Shown piece after piece: positions 1 to 10,089 of a DNA stretch of 64,000 bases; positions within the stretch are counted from its first letter, which is position 1; each line of letters opens with the position of its first letter. A program made the position numbers and the translations under genes. This stretch comes from Paenibacillus sp. LS1 (lineage in GTDB: Bacteria; Bacillota; Bacilli; Paenibacillales; Paenibacillaceae): NCBI RefSeq assembly GCF_026013365.1, contig NZ_JAPDOE010000001.1, positions 1,798,001-1,862,000 on the forward strand. Reading direction: 5' to 3'. A model generated the notes under the pieces. It was not told the DNA's origin and ran no database searches. It saw only the letters and a program-made list of their open reading frames with translations.

Positions 1-200
1 CTATGGATAATATAAAAACGTTCAACATCATGCTTCACACCATCGAGCCGAAAACAAGCGGTACCACGAGCAATATATAAATATCCAGATGCAGGAAAGC
101 GGTAGGAGCTCAACGCTTCACCTGGATTCAGAAACTTATAGCGAATATCCATGAGTTGGATATTGGCATAATCCCATAACATTAAGTCATCTTCGTTCAA
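1..200 (-). CDS. AraC-type regulator, N-terminal part (truncated by window edge)
   Basis: The reading frame starts at a TTG (200-198) preceded by an AGGAAAGGGGG ribosome binding site and stays open to the window edge. The visible 66 residues begin MNEDDLMLWDYANIQLMD and continue into a cupin-like beta-rich sensor region. This resembles the N-termini of the AraC-SBP fusion regulators at 12504-14318 and 47237-49150, which start with a similar W-x-x-x-x-I-x-x-x-D-I-R pattern. A Fur box lies about 34 bp upstream, so it is probably an iron-responsive siderophore regulator. The DNA-binding part is outside the window, so the AraC assignment rests on resemblance to these paralogues only. Confidence 0.6.
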   Translation of the reverse strand, partial: MNEDDLMLWDYANIQLMDIRYKFLNPGEALSSYRFPASGYLYIARGTACFRLDGVKHDVERFYIIH

Positions 201-233
201 AATAATTTCCCCCTTTCCTATGGGAAGTATAAT

Positions 234-248
234 TGATAACGATTATCA
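234..248. promoter_or_regulatory. Fur box
   Basis: TGATAACGATTATCA is a 7-1-7 inverted repeat with one departure from the Gram-positive Fur consensus TGATAAT-N-ATTATCA. It lies upstream of the truncated AraC gene on the minus strand and 188 bp before the SDR gene on the plus strand. It most likely controls the AraC gene. Confidence 0.75.
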
Positions 249-435
249 TTTACAACAAAATTTTAACTGCTACATCCTTCGTTTAGTTCAAAACGAAAGA
301 TTTTCGATTTCATAGATATATCGACATTCAACATATCTTCATTCAAGCTTCATTCTTTCCCTCTCACTTCTATAGTAAGATGATGTGGACTTACCCATGA
401 ACTAGATACTGCAATTCCACAAGGAGGATTTCCAT

Positions 436-1155
436 ATGAAAAGTTATCTTGTGTTCGGTGCAAGCAAAGGATTAGGAGATGCCTTCGTCAGAGGTGTGCC
501 CGAACAGGGCGATAAAGTCTGGGTCGTTTCTCGAAGCAGACCGGAAAGCCTGGACTTGAGTGATGGTGTACAGCGGATATGGATACAGGCAGATCTTTCT
601 GAGTTGAATGCCGCCACCATTGTTACGGACCAGTTGAAGAATGAACCTTTGGATGTACTCATATACAATGTAGGCATTTGGGAGAAGGAAGGCTTCGAGG
701 ATCACTATACGTTTGATAAAGACGAGCCTGCGGACATCAGTCAGCTGATCCATGTCAATATCACTTCAACCATCGTATGTATTCAGGTATTATTGCCTCA
801 TCTACGACAATCTGCAGCGGGCAAAATTATTCTCATTGGTTCAACAGCGGGTCTGAATAATGCCAATAGTACACAAGTATCTTTTGTCGCCTCCAAGTTT
901 GCCATTCGAGGAATCACAGAGGCTTTAAGAGAACATACCAGACATGACGGCATCGCCGTTACATGTATTAATCCCGGAGAACTGGCAGCGGAGATCCCTT
1001 ATGAAGAAGGACCGGATCGAGCTCTGGCTGAGTATGACGGAACACGTATTCCGCTTCAGGATATGGTTTCTATCGTTCGTTGTATCGTGAATTTATCCAA
1101 AGCAACCTGTGTAAAAGAAATCAACATGCCAGCACTAACGGATATGAACACCTAG
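436..1155 (+). CDS. Short-chain dehydrogenase/reductase (SDR) with Phe at the catalytic Tyr position
   Basis: This 239-residue protein has the size of a classical SDR. The N-terminus carries the nucleotide-binding motif GASKGLG (residues 8-14), and an N-V-G segment stands in for the usual NAG motif. The catalytic Ser is visible at S136 and the Lys at K154, but the normal Tyr of YxxxK is Phe150 (S-F-V-A-S-K). The start ATG has an AAGGAGG site 9 bp upstream. Without the tyrosine, ordinary NAD(P)H oxidoreduction may be impaired or absent, and the protein could be a binding or regulatory SDR. The substrate is unknown. It is a single-gene unit ending in a bidirectional terminator. Confidence 0.85.
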   Translation: MKSYLVFGASKGLGDAFVRGVPEQGDKVWVVSRSRPESLDLSDGVQRIWIQADLSELNAATIVTDQLKNEPLDVLIYNVGIWEKEGFEDHYTFDKDEPADISQLIHVNITSTIVCIQVLLPHLRQSAAGKIILIGSTAGLNNANSTQVSFVASKFAIRGITEALREHTRHDGIAVTCINPGELAAEIPYEEGPDRALAEYDGTRIPLQDMVSIVRCIVNLSKATCVKEINMPALTDMNT

Positions 1156-1190
1156 CTAGAATAAGAATATTCCTATACTTAACGATGCAG

Positions 1191-1228
1191 AAAAAAGCCC
1201 GCTTCTCTTCAATGAGAGCGGGCTTTTG
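1191..1228. terminator. Bidirectional terminator between SDR and chemoreceptor genes
   Basis: A stem AAAGCCCGC...GCGGGCTTT with a short loop has T-rich runs on both sides. It lies between two convergent genes and can serve both. Confidence 0.85.
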
Positions 1229-1250
1229 GCACAGTTTAACCATCAATACT

Positions 1251-2996
1251 CTATATTTTAAACCCTTTTACAAGGTCGTTAAGACGTATAGCACTTTCCT
1301 TCACTTGATCCGACTGACTCGTTACTTGCAATGATTGCTCGGTAGAGGACACCATATGTTCAGCAATATGCTGACTTGATGCAGCGGATTGCTCACTAGC
1401 CGTCGCAATCTCATGAATGGCTCTCACCAACGTCTCAACGGTTTCATTCACCTGACGCGCCGTCGTGTGGAGATCATTCACTGTGTTGGCTTGTTCAACT
1501 GCATGAGTGTAATACTCATCTGCCGTATCTTCCAACAATTTATAATCATTCCCCACCTGATTGAACATAAAGGTAAGCATTTCCTTCGCGCTAGAAGACA
1601 GAAGAGCGACAGACGCTGTAACTTCACTTGTAACATGCCGAATCTCGTCTGCCGCTTGTCTGGAGCCATCTGCCAATTTGCGGATCTCCTCAGCTACAAC
1701 GGCAAAACCACGTCCTGCTTCACCTGCACGAGCCGCTTCAATGGAAGCATTCAATGCGAGCAAGTTGGTCTGCGAGGTAATATCCAGAATGGACTGGGAC
1801 AGAACACCGATCTGGTCCACTGCATGGGCACGCTCCAACGCATCATTCATCTTCACGCTTGCACTTGTATACATATCCTGGGCTGCCTTACTAGACACGC
1901 TAGCCTCCTGCTTCAGAACCTCAGCTTTGCCGCTAGTAACACTAGCAGACTCGGCCTTCTCCTTGGTACGGGCGGAGATGTATTCAGCCGCTCGAAGGAC
2001 CTCATTAACGGATTGATTCATATTTTCAGTATATGCAGAAGTCTCTTCCATCGTTGCCGACAACTCTTCTACCGTTGCAGACACCTCACGTATGCGCTCA
2101 TTGAGTTCCGACATATTTTGATTCGTGAGGTCACTCATCTCATTGATCTGCTGAGACTCATTCACCACACTTGTAATTACATTCGAAGTGGAACCCGTCA
2201 TTTTATGAATGGCACGGGCAATGACACTAATTTCATTCTTACCTTGAAGCAACTGGGGAGCAATGGTAGCTGCCAGGTTGCCTTGTGTAACCTCTTCACA
2301 GTAGCTATTGATTGCACGCATCCGACGACGAATATTTCGAATCGTCAGATAGGACATAATGACCAAAACAGCCAGTGAAGTGAGGAGAACTATACCAAGA
2401 AACAGGGCTGCATCTCGAATGGTATCTTGGGTTTGCGCATATAATTTCGCAGATTCTTCTTCATTATATGTACTTAACTTCGTAACCGTTTCCACAATAG
2501 CTGTACTGCTTTTATTAATTCGATCTCTCTCATCATCATCGTAGGTTCCCGTTGTTTTCTTGACGTTCATAATCTGTTCAATGTCCTGGTCGTAAATTTC
2601 CAGCTTCCCCTTGAGATCATTAAAGATTTCTTGTTCTGTTGCATCAAGAGTTCTTGCGGAAAACTCGTCCATCCCACCCATAACATTTTTCTTATTCTTC
2701 TGAACTTGCTCATATTGCTTGTCCGTATATTCTTGTTTGTCGAGAAGCTTCGTATAATTGGCTCTCATGTTATAGAAATCAGCCTTAATCTCCAAAATAT
2801 TGGTCTGATGCAAGAATCGATCTGTATATAACGCGCCCTGTGCCAGTCTTACGTCATTCATGCCAAATATGCCGAATAAAAATAATACAACGAGTCCAAT
2901 CAAACTAACGGCGATCATTAATATCAAGGTTGTCGTTATCTTCAGCTGTTGAATCCCACTCCCCCTTGATTTACTACTCCCTGATTTCTTAGCCAT
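1251..2996 (-). CDS. Methyl-accepting chemotaxis protein with four-helix-bundle sensor
   Basis: This 581-residue transmembrane chemoreceptor has a basic Ser-rich N-terminus, a first membrane helix at about 24-46 and a helical extracellular domain to about 190, probably of the 4HB_MCP type. A second membrane helix follows at about 192-215, then a HAMP linker and a long cytoplasmic coiled coil. The signalling tip has the typical hairpin sequence, [20 protein letters not shown], followed by [16 protein letters not shown]. It should relay ligand or energy cues to CheA/CheW. It is transcribed convergently with the SDR gene. No chemotaxis kinase genes are in the window, so it is an orphan receptor. 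Confidence 0.95.
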   Translation of the reverse strand: MAKKSGSSKSRGSGIQQLKITTTLILMIAVSLIGLVVLFLFGIFGMNDVRLAQGALYTDRFLHQTNILEIKADFYNMRANYTKLLDKQEYTDKQYEQVQKNKKNVMGGMDEFSARTLDATEQEIFNDLKGKLEIYDQDIEQIMNVKKTTGTYDDDERDRINKSSTAIVETVTKLSTYNEEESAKLYAQTQDTIRDAALFLGIVLLTSLAVLVIMSYLTIRNIRRRMRAINSYCEEVTQGNLAATIAPQLLQGKNEISVIARAIHKMTGSTSNVITSVVNESQQINEMSDLTNQNMSELNERIREVSATVEELSATMEETSAYTENMNQSVNEVLRAAEYISARTKEKAESASVTSGKAEVLKQEASVSSKAAQDMYTSASVKMNDALERAHAVDQIGVLSQSILDITSQTNLLALNASIEAARAGEAGRGFAVVAEEIRKLADGSRQAADEIRHVTSEVTASVALLSSSAKEMLTFMFNQVGNDYKLLEDTADEYYTHAVEQANTVNDLHTTARQVNETVETLVRAIHEIATASEQSAASSQHIAEHMVSSTEQSLQVTSQSDQVKESAIRLNDLVKGFKI

Positions 2997-3049
2997 ACAT
3001 ACTCCTCCGGTTCTCCATAGGTCTATATTTCACAACGTGATACTTATAG

Positions 3050-3077
3050 TATCGGTGCATAGTGGTCTCAATTGTTA
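3050..3077 (-). promoter_or_regulatory. Possible sigma-D-type promoter for the chemoreceptor
   Basis: On the minus strand a TAAC is followed 18 bp later by CCGATA, about 55 bp before the start codon. This resembles the motility sigma factor consensus (TAAA-N15-GCCGATAT), but the spacing is long. It is weak on its own. Confidence 0.3.
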
Positions 3078-3266
3078 GCTGCATGTGAAGTTCTGCATTC
3101 TTCTTTCCCCAATATGATGTTACTTCCACGCCTTTCTCGATCCAATCCTATTCCCATTTCTGTTGATTTTTTTTCGTTTAGCCTACAGGAATCTACATAA
3201 ATATATATATTATTCCGACATATAATTAGGCGCTTTTAGCTTAATACACATCTGGGGAGATGGAAC

Positions 3267-5339
3267 ATGTCAAACATTTTAAAGAAGCGGGGACTAAAGA
3301 AAGCACGAACATCCAGCATCGCGAACACATTATCCATTGTGCTATTGGTCATTATCGTTGTCGTCTTTGCCGTTCTGGGGACGTTCATGTATTCAAGCAC
3401 ACAAAATATTCTGGTCAAACAACAAGAGTCTATGCTTCAGACCAAGACACAAGCGATTGTAAGTGAGTTCGATGCATTATTCAAAGAAAAAGGTTCACTG
3501 GTCAAACAAATGTCTACCAATAAGTTGTTTCGGCAATACATAGAAACGACCGAATCGGCAGAGGTCGCGGCCAGTTCCACATACGCAGCGGAAACTCAGG
3601 AAACGCTCGCAGCCATCGTGAAGGAAGAGCCTTCGTTCGCTGATGCCTGGATCGCAGGTTTGGGAGGTAAAGGCTTCTGGCTACAGAATGATGGTGCGGC
3701 TTCCGCCCCGGATTTTGATATCCAAACACGCCCATACTATAATCCGGCTGTAGCCGCAGACGGGTTATATTTCTCCGATCCGTACATTGATCTGGCAACA
3801 GGCAGTGTGCTCATGGGCATATTTTATCCAATCAAAGATGACAATGGTCAGCTCATCGGTTTTGCCGCGGCTGATATTGCATTCAAGGATATCCCGGCGA
3901 TAATGGAGAGCTACTCACTGGGGAGCACGGGTTATTCCATTCTACTTTCCAAGACCGGAGATATTCTTTACCATCCGGATCAGGAGAAAGTGTTGAAAGA
4001 AAAGATTACGGACACTACTGGCGATATTGGGGACATCGGCAAGAAGATGATCGCTGGAGAGTCAGGTGTGCAGCTAATTAATGACAATGGGGAAAGTCGT
4101 TATATCGGCTACGCAACCAGTAAAGATACAGGGTGGTCCGTAGGTCTGACCATATCCGAGAAAGAAGTTCTTGCGGAATTAAAAACATTCACATGGATTA
4201 CGCTTGGCGGATTCGCCGTTGCTACCATCCTGCTCGTGATCATCAGTTATATTACACTCCGTTATCTGCTCAGAGCAATTCCACAACTGCTTGCCAAGAT
4301 CAAGCTGATTGAACAAGGGGATCTGACAGTTCAGCTGGATGCGAAGTCCAATAATGAGATCGGTCAGATTGCTCAGGGCTTGAATTCCATGGTGCAGAAG
4401 ATTCAAGGAATGTTACAGATGGTCGGCAGCTCGGCTCATGTCCTGAACCAGTCTTCTAACGATCTGCAATCGATATCTTCAAGAACGGCAGGGACCATGA
4501 ACGATACGTCTACAGCCATCAATGAGATTGCCAATGCGACCAATTATCAATCGATTGAGACGGAAAATATTTTACGCAAAACAGGTTCATTATCGAATCA
4601 AATCGATGAAATCGCGACGGATGCTCAAGCGATCGAGACGATGGTGCAGACATCTGTTGATCAGAGCGGCCAAGGACTCTTAGTCGTTGAACAACTCTCC
4701 AAATGGGCTGAGGAAAATCACAATTCAACACAGGCAATGTCCTCCATTATTCAGGAGATTGATCTGAGCCGTAATGAAATATCCAGTTTTGTGGACACCG
4801 TAAAACAAATTGCTTCACAGACCAACCTGCTGGCACTCAATGCATCGATTGAAGCTGCACGTGCTGGTGAACAAGGCAGAGGTTTTGCTGTCGTGGCCGA
4901 AGAAGTGCGCAAGCTTGCGGAACAAACTGCACAGGCTACAGAGGAAATCAACAAGAAGGTACGTGTGATTGAAGAGAAAACCAACATCTCGGTTGAACAT
5001 ACCGTGCGCGGCATGAAAATTGCGGATGAAAATGCCAAATCCGTAGAGGACACGAAACAAGTCTTCTTTAGTATTAACAAGGACCTGGAAGATTTGAAAT
5101 TACGCATGGTCCAGATTACGGGCAATACAACCAATGTTCATAAGCATAAAGATGAGATTTTCCAAGCGCTGGAGATTATCTCGTCCACTACAGAAGAGAA
5201 CTCTGCTTCAACAGAAGAAGTTAGCGCCAGCACACTGGAACAATTGGATAGTATTGAACAGGTGGCTGATCTTTCGAAGCAGTTGAATCAGTTATCCAAT
5301 AAATTGCAAGACGAATTGAGCCAGTTCAAGGTCGAATAG
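3267..5339 (+). CDS. Methyl-accepting chemotaxis protein with Cache sensor
   Basis: This 690-residue chemoreceptor has a first membrane helix at about 23-48 and a large extracellular region to about 300. That region looks like a double Cache (dCache_1) ligand-binding domain, with segments such as [13 protein letters not shown] and FSDPYID and a D-x-G-x-x-x-Y-H-P element typical of Cache folds. A second membrane helix (about 305-330) leads to HAMP and the signalling domain with [20 protein letters not shown]. dCache receptors commonly bind small carboxylates or amino acids, but the ligand here cannot be read from sequence. The ATG follows a GGGGAGATGGA ribosome site. It is divergent from the preceding chemoreceptor gene, with about 270 bp of AT-rich DNA between them. 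Confidence 0.95.
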   Translation: MSNILKKRGLKKARTSSIANTLSIVLLVIIVVVFAVLGTFMYSSTQNILVKQQESMLQTKTQAIVSEFDALFKEKGSLVKQMSTNKLFRQYIETTESAEVAASSTYAAETQETLAAIVKEEPSFADAWIAGLGGKGFWLQNDGAASAPDFDIQTRPYYNPAVAADGLYFSDPYIDLATGSVLMGIFYPIKDDNGQLIGFAAADIAFKDIPAIMESYSLGSTGYSILLSKTGDILYHPDQEKVLKEKITDTTGDIGDIGKKMIAGESGVQLINDNGESRYIGYATSKDTGWSVGLTISEKEVLAELKTFTWITLGGFAVATILLVIISYITLRYLLRAIPQLLAKIKLIEQGDLTVQLDAKSNNEIGQIAQGLNSMVQKIQGMLQMVGSSAHVLNQSSNDLQSISSRTAGTMNDTSTAINEIANATNYQSIETENILRKTGSLSNQIDEIATDAQAIETMVQTSVDQSGQGLLVVEQLSKWAEENHNSTQAMSSIIQEIDLSRNEISSFVDTVKQIASQTNLLALNASIEAARAGEQGRGFAVVAEEVRKLAEQTAQATEEINKKVRVIEEKTNISVEHTVRGMKIADENAKSVEDTKQVFFSINKDLEDLKLRMVQITGNTTNVHKHKDEIFQALEIISSTTEENSASTEEVSASTLEQLDSIEQVADLSKQLNQLSNKLQDELSQFKVE

Positions 5340-5435
5340 TACAAGTGACGGTCTCCACCCTCTTCTCATTTGCGCCTGATCCATTTATTATAAATAGATA
5401 TGTGTGTACGAAGAGGATTGGAGGAATACATCATC

Positions 5436-6608
5436 ATGAACTTTGCTAAACGTATGGACCACTTCAGTGAAGGGATCTTCACCCGGTTGCTGGAGATCAA
5501 ACGCCAGCGCCTGGAGAATGGGCAACCGGTCATCGATCTCAGTGTAGGTACACCGAATATTCCACCTGCGAAGCATATCATCACTGCACTTTGTGAAGCT
5601 GCTGCTGACCCGTTGAACTATATATACGCGGTGAATGACCAGAGTGAGCTGTTGCAAGCTACAAGTGAGTGGTACAAGCAGCGCTATGAGGTCGAATTGG
5701 ACCCGAAGACACAGGTCTGTTCCTTACTCGGTTCACAAGAGGGACTGGCACATATCTCCCTCTCTATCGTGGACGAAGGAGATCTCGTTCTGGTACCTGA
5801 TCCCTGTTATCCTGTCTTCGCCGATGGGCCTTTATTGGCCGGAGCAGAGCTGTATTATATGCCGCAAAAAGAAGAGAACGGATATGTTATTCAGCTTGAG
5901 GATATTCCGGAAGATATCGCTCATCGAGCGAAATTCATGCTGGTCTCCTACCCCAACAATCCGACAACAGCGATGGCACCGAATCAGTTCTATCTCGACT
6001 TGATTGCCTTTGCCAAGAAGTATGATATTATCGTGCTCCACGATAATGCGTACAGTGAACTTGTATTTGATGGAAAGTCATGTGGAAGCTTCCTCGCGTT
6101 TCCTGGCGCCATGGACGTTGGTGTGGAATTCAATTCCTTATCCAAAACCTATGGCCTGGCCGGAGCCCGAATCGGTTTCTGTGTGGGCAATGCAGCTATG
6201 GTCTCCATGTTGAAAAAGCTAAAATCCAATATGGATTACGGCATGTTTCTACCGATCCAAAAAGCAGCGATTGCTGCCATAACCGGAGATCAATCCGAGG
6301 TTGAACGGGTCAGAGCGATCTATGAACAGCGCAGAGACATCCTCTGTGAGGGCTTCAGCAATCTCGGTTGGCCTATCGCCAAACCTGAAGCGACCATGTT
6401 CATCTGGAGCCGGATTCCGGCGCACTACGACAGCTCTGAGCAATTCGCCATGGATCTGGTTACACATGCGGGAGTCATCGCAACACCAGGAAGTGCCTTT
6501 GGCCCTTCAGGTGAAGGTTATGTGCGATTCGCCCTCGTTCAGGATCATGAGATATTACAGCAAGCCGTACAGTCAGTCGATGACAGCGGGATTCTGAAAT
6601 CCAGCTAA
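5436..6608 (+). CDS. PLP-dependent class I/II aminotransferase
   Basis: The protein has 390 residues from the ATG at 5436, which is preceded by GGATTGGAGGA. An in-frame ATG at 5400 lacks a ribosome site. It is a fold-type I aminotransferase. The PLP-lysine motif is seen in SLSKTYGLAGARIGF, the substrate-carboxylate Arg region near the end in GYVRFALV, and the cofactor Asn/Asp in SYPNNPT and HDNAYSEL. The sequence style is that of LL-diaminopimelate/aspartate-type aminotransferases (DapL/YugH-like), but the substrate is not determined. It is a single gene between the Cache receptor and a strong terminator. Confidence 0.9.
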   Translation: MNFAKRMDHFSEGIFTRLLEIKRQRLENGQPVIDLSVGTPNIPPAKHIITALCEAAADPLNYIYAVNDQSELLQATSEWYKQRYEVELDPKTQVCSLLGSQEGLAHISLSIVDEGDLVLVPDPCYPVFADGPLLAGAELYYMPQKEENGYVIQLEDIPEDIAHRAKFMLVSYPNNPTTAMAPNQFYLDLIAFAKKYDIIVLHDNAYSELVFDGKSCGSFLAFPGAMDVGVEFNSLSKTYGLAGARIGFCVGNAAMVSMLKKLKSNMDYGMFLPIQKAAIAAITGDQSEVERVRAIYEQRRDILCEGFSNLGWPIAKPEATMFIWSRIPAHYDSSEQFAMDLVTHAGVIATPGSAFGPSGEGYVRFALVQDHEILQQAVQSVDDSGILKSS

Positions 6609-6637
6609 CGACAGCACGATTCACATGTGCTCAACCC

Positions 6638-6724
6638 AAAATCCCCTCAAGGTACACAGGGAGTAAGAGCTTCACGCTTAATAACGTGACTCTCTATTCC
6701 CTGTAGACCTGAGGGGATTTTTTC
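6638..6724 (+). terminator. Terminator of the aminotransferase gene
   Basis: Arms AAATCCCCTCAAGGT and ACCTGAGGGGATTT form a long stem with an inner GGGAG/CTCCC-type pairing, and it runs into TTTTTTC. This gives a strong rho-independent signal. Confidence 0.85.
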
Positions 6725-6818
6725 ATCTCCGGAGGACTAGACATTCTTTAGGTGATGCTTTGTGTGTTGTGCCAGCTAACGAGATCATAAGATCGTGAGA
6801 TGAATGGTACCACTCGAC

Positions 6819-6853
6819 AACAAGAAGCCTGCTCGGGGAGCAGGCTTCTTGTT
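6819..6853 (-). terminator. Terminator downstream of the siderophore permease
   Basis: CAAGAAGCCTGCTC and GAGCAGGCTTCTTG form a near-perfect 14-bp stem with a GG loop. It lies immediately 3' of the permease gene. The T-tract is short. Confidence 0.7.
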
Positions 6854-6861
6854 TCAACGAA

Positions 6862-8910
6862 TTATACAGACTTGCGCCAGTTAGAACGATACATGAGATA
6901 CAGGAAGTACGGTGTTCCGATGAGCGCAATGAGTATGCCTGATGGAATTTCTGTCGGCGCCATGACGGTTCTGCCGATCGTATCGGCGAGTACCAGCATG
7001 ACTGCACCCGCTAATGCGGATAAGAACATGGATTGTCTTAATTTGTGCCCCGTCAGTAACCGCACCATATGTGGTGCAATCAGACCGATAAAACCAACAG
7101 TTCCTACACAAGCAACAGCACCTGCTGCAAGTAATACACCAACTGTCATGGCCAGCAATCGTGTACGGCGTACACCCAGACCAAGCCCAGATGCACTATT
7201 GTCGTCAAATACCAACAGTTCGAATCGACGTGCCAACCACCAGGCCACAGGTACCAGAATAACTAAAAATAATCCGATAACTTTAACCTGTTCCCAGGTA
7301 CGAGCATAGGTGCTTCCTGTCAGCCAGATATATCCGCTGCTACCGTATACCGCACCACGGACAATCAAAATCTGAATACCTGCTCCAGCAATGGCAGACA
7401 TCGCGATCCCCAGCAACACAACCGCAGATGGATTCAGCCCTTTTTTCCAGGATAGGGAGAACACAACTACTGCAGCGATAGCTGCACCGACGATTGCTGC
7501 AATCGGCAGCAAGTAATCTGGAAGACCCGGCAATAAGATGATGACCATCATCGCTCCAAGCCCTGCACCAGAGGATACGCCAACAATTGAAGCATCTGCC
7601 AGCGGGTTACGTACCGCCATCTGAATGAGCACACCGCTAATTGCCAGTGCTGCCCCCGCACCTGCGGCAACAAGTGTACGTGGAATCCGAAGCTGAACCA
7701 ACGCGGAGAACAGTCCATCCGACTGGAATAGACTCGGCAACAGATCAGCCATTGGAATCCGCATACCACCAAACATTGTACTAAGCAAGATTAGCACGAC
7801 GGTAACGACTGAAAATAATACAGCTATCGGGCCAAATGCAAAACGACGTGCAGGTGCTCCTGTGCTCATCGAAGTGGACATGCCTGAGCCGTTCGCTGCC
7901 TTCATGCGTGTAAGGACAAGCCATATGAGCCACGGTGCACCAATGATCGCCATAACCGCACCTGTCGGCAGCTCCATGCTGGAGTTATGCACCATTTTGG
8001 CAAGTACATCCGCCCCAACCAGAAGTGCTGCTCCCCATATGAACACACCTGGTAACAGCAATCGGTTGGAACGTACACCACTCAATCGAACCAGATGTGG
8101 CGCAACCAGTCCCACGAAGCCAATCGGTCCAATTACACTGACGATGACTGCAGCCAGCAATACCGCGAGAATTAAACCACCCGCACGAGCCAATCCAACC
8201 TTTTGCCCCAATGAAGAAGCCGTTGATTCATCCAGCTCCAGCATATCCCACTGTCTGGACAAAATTAACGCGAGAAGGGTAATGCCAATCACCCAAGGCC
8301 AAGCATAGGACACACCACTCCAGTCATTCTGGACAAGTGTTCCGGAGCCCCAAAGAAACAACCCTTGCGTCTCCATGGAGAAAAAAATATGTAATGCGCT
8401 TGTAAATGAACCCAGCACCATCGATACAATCATACCGGACAACGCAAGCCGAACAGGGCTTGATGTTCTTCCGCCGCCCATGAAATAAGCCGCAAATGCT
8501 GCCAGCAGACCACCAAGAGCTGCGAAGAGAAAGGGCGACTGACTTAACAGGCCTGGAAAAGCAATAACTCCCAGCACCACCACAAAGTACGCTCCTGCAT
8601 TAATGCCCAGCGTATCTGAAGCAGCCAATGGATTACGAGTAATCGTTTGCAGCAAAGCGCCCGCAACAGCCAGTGCGCCGCCTGCAAGAATACCAATCAC
8701 TGTACGTGGCATACGCAAATCCCAGACCATATTGTGCTCTAATGTATCCTGTCTGCCTGTAAGTGCATCCCAAACGACATGCAGAGGAATGGACGCCTCT
8801 CCATAACACAGACTTACAAAAAAAAGCACGATGAGAGCGGTTAGACCGCCCCCATATATGCTTATTGTGCGCCAATTCATAGTTGGCTTAGATCCTTGAA
8901 CCGAACTCAT
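6862..8910 (-). CDS. Fused FecCD-type iron-siderophore ABC permease (two permease domains in one chain)
   Basis: At 682 residues this is twice the normal FecCD length. Two homologous halves can be seen: each has a R-x-P-R-T motif (RMPRTVIG, then RIPRTLVA), a NPLA motif (RNPLAASDTLGI, RNPLADASIVGV) and a G-x-x-G-F-[IV]-G-L-[IV]-A-P-H motif (GFVGLVAPH, GFIGLIAPH). This is the FhuB-style arrangement in which one chain supplies the whole transmembrane channel, so no second permease partner is needed. Its ATG overlaps the stop of the upstream SBP gene in an ATGA, which indicates translational coupling. No ATPase gene follows. A shared ATPase elsewhere (FhuC/YusV type) is inferred. Confidence 0.93.
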   Translation of the reverse strand: MSSVQGSKPTMNWRTISIYGGGLTALIVLFFVSLCYGEASIPLHVVWDALTGRQDTLEHNMVWDLRMPRTVIGILAGGALAVAGALLQTITRNPLAASDTLGINAGAYFVVVLGVIAFPGLLSQSPFLFAALGGLLAAFAAYFMGGGRTSSPVRLALSGMIVSMVLGSFTSALHIFFSMETQGLFLWGSGTLVQNDWSGVSYAWPWVIGITLLALILSRQWDMLELDESTASSLGQKVGLARAGGLILAVLLAAVIVSVIGPIGFVGLVAPHLVRLSGVRSNRLLLPGVFIWGAALLVGADVLAKMVHNSSMELPTGAVMAIIGAPWLIWLVLTRMKAANGSGMSTSMSTGAPARRFAFGPIAVLFSVVTVVLILLSTMFGGMRIPMADLLPSLFQSDGLFSALVQLRIPRTLVAAGAGAALAISGVLIQMAVRNPLADASIVGVSSGAGLGAMMVIILLPGLPDYLLPIAAIVGAAIAAVVVFSLSWKKGLNPSAVVLLGIAMSAIAGAGIQILIVRGAVYGSSGYIWLTGSTYARTWEQVKVIGLFLVILVPVAWWLARRFELLVFDDNSASGLGLGVRRTRLLAMTVGVLLAAGAVACVGTVGFIGLIAPHMVRLLTGHKLRQSMFLSALAGAVMLVLADTIGRTVMAPTEIPSGILIALIGTPYFLYLMYRSNWRKSV

Positions 8911-9908
8911 TTGGTAATCGCCTCTACTACGCCATCAACCAATACTTTGGAGGAGATTGGTCCACCAAATGTCCATGTTGTGCTATCCAGTTGATAGGTG
9001 CGTTTGTCCTTCACGAAGTTCAGTCCATTCCATACAGAGTTATCTTTCATGGCTGTGCCAAAAACGTCATCGTCTGGTTGGGTGATGTAAATGAAGTTAC
9101 TGTCCTTTACAGCAGTCAAAGACTCAATGCCTACTGTGGAGAAGCCATAGTTTTCAATTTTGTCCGGCTTCCAATCGTTAACCAGACCGATTTTGTCCAA
9201 TGTACCAATCACAACGGAGTTATCGGTAAACATGCGCAGGCTAACTGCATTTTGATAAGTGAACGCTTGTGTCAGTGCAAAGTTGAAGTTTTCTTTACCC
9301 GCAGCAGCCAGTTTTTCTTTGGCTTCTACATAGTGCTGATCGAGATCACTAAGAACTTCTTTTGCTTTGTCTTCTTTGCCCAGAGCTGTTGCAATGTTAT
9401 TAAAGATCTCTGTCATCTTGTCATAATCATAACCGTTACCATCATACGGATCATATTCAATCGTTGGAGCAATCGCGTTAAGCTGATCGTAGACCGCCGT
9501 ATTATTATCTGCATTAGCAATGATGAGATCTGGCTTCAATGCAGCAATAGCTTCCAGATTCGGTTCACTGCGTGTTCCGATATCCGTTACACTATCATCC
9601 AGTGCTGCTTCGGATGTTACCCATACTTTATAGTTAGCGTTATCTGCATTACCTACTGGTTGAACACCCAGGGCAACGACATCTTCCGTATATGTCCATT
9701 CAAGTGTAACGACACGCTCTGCTGGCTTGTCCAGCTTAAGTTCTCCACGTTTATGTTTCACGGTAACAGGACCTGCGGTCTCTTCAGCTGGAGCACTACC
9801 CGAATCAGTACCTTGACTTGTATCTGTTGTAGTCGTGGTTTTACCACAACCCGCCAAAACCAGCACAAATGCCAGCATAATCAACAGTCCGTTTAACCCT
9901 TTTTTCAT
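8907..9908 (-). CDS. Iron-siderophore ABC transporter substrate-binding lipoprotein
   Basis: From the ATG at 9908 (preceded by AGGGGAGAT) the protein has 333 residues with a lipoprotein signal, MKKGLNGLLIMLAFVLVLAG followed by Cys. An in-frame ATG at 9935 would add nine residues ahead of the signal peptide and is less likely. The rest is a type III periplasmic-binding fold: an ERVVTLEWTYTEDVVALGV opening, a helical backbone with LEAIAALKPDLII, and a C-terminal lobe with an aromatic-rich ligand face. It delivers a ferric siderophore to the fused permease encoded downstream, with which it shares a 4-bp overlap. A Fur box sits about 32 bp before the start. Confidence 0.93.
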   Translation of the reverse strand: MKKGLNGLLIMLAFVLVLAGCGKTTTTTDTSQGTDSGSAPAEETAGPVTVKHKRGELKLDKPAERVVTLEWTYTEDVVALGVQPVGNADNANYKVWVTSEAALDDSVTDIGTRSEPNLEAIAALKPDLIIANADNNTAVYDQLNAIAPTIEYDPYDGNGYDYDKMTEIFNNIATALGKEDKAKEVLSDLDQHYVEAKEKLAAAGKENFNFALTQAFTYQNAVSLRMFTDNSVVIGTLDKIGLVNDWKPDKIENYGFSTVGIESLTAVKDSNFIYITQPDDDVFGTAMKDNSVWNGLNFVKDKRTYQLDSTTWTFGGPISSKVLVDGVVEAITK

Positions 9909-9940
9909 ATCTTTATCTCCCCTGTTTGTATGCATTTATA

Positions 9941-9961
9941 TGATAACAATTATCATTATCA
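9941..9961. promoter_or_regulatory. Fur box upstream of SBP-permease operon
   Basis: TGATAACAATTATCATTATC contains a 7-1-7 Fur inverted repeat with an extra hexamer on the right side, as is usual for tightly iron-repressed siderophore promoters. It precedes the SBP start codon on the minus strand. Confidence 0.88.
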
Positions 9962-10038
9962 CTATTGGATTATGCCGTAGGAATGGATTTTTGTCAATGC
10001 AAAGTACCCTATGATTCAGATTCTCCGAATCAAAGGAA

Positions 10039-10065
10039 AAGGGAATGCCATCAGGCACTCCCTTT
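10039..10065 (-). terminator. Terminator of the CueP-like gene
   Basis: Arms AAGGGAGTGCC and GGCATTCCCTT flank a TGAT loop and run into TTTTCC on the minus strand, 25 bp after the CueP-like stop codon. Confidence 0.75.
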
Positions 10066-10089
10066 CGCACAGGTAGATCAAATGGATGT

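Noticed and set aside
1389..2378. 329-residue plus-strand frame opposite the chemoreceptor gene
   Set aside because: It lies antisense to a clear MCP gene, has a composition rich in Cys, His and Arg, no family motif and no ribosome site. It is a shadow frame.
8991..9896. 301-residue plus-strand frame opposite the siderophore SBP gene
   Set aside because: It is antisense to a well-supported lipoprotein gene and has low-complexity Cys/Phe-rich composition.
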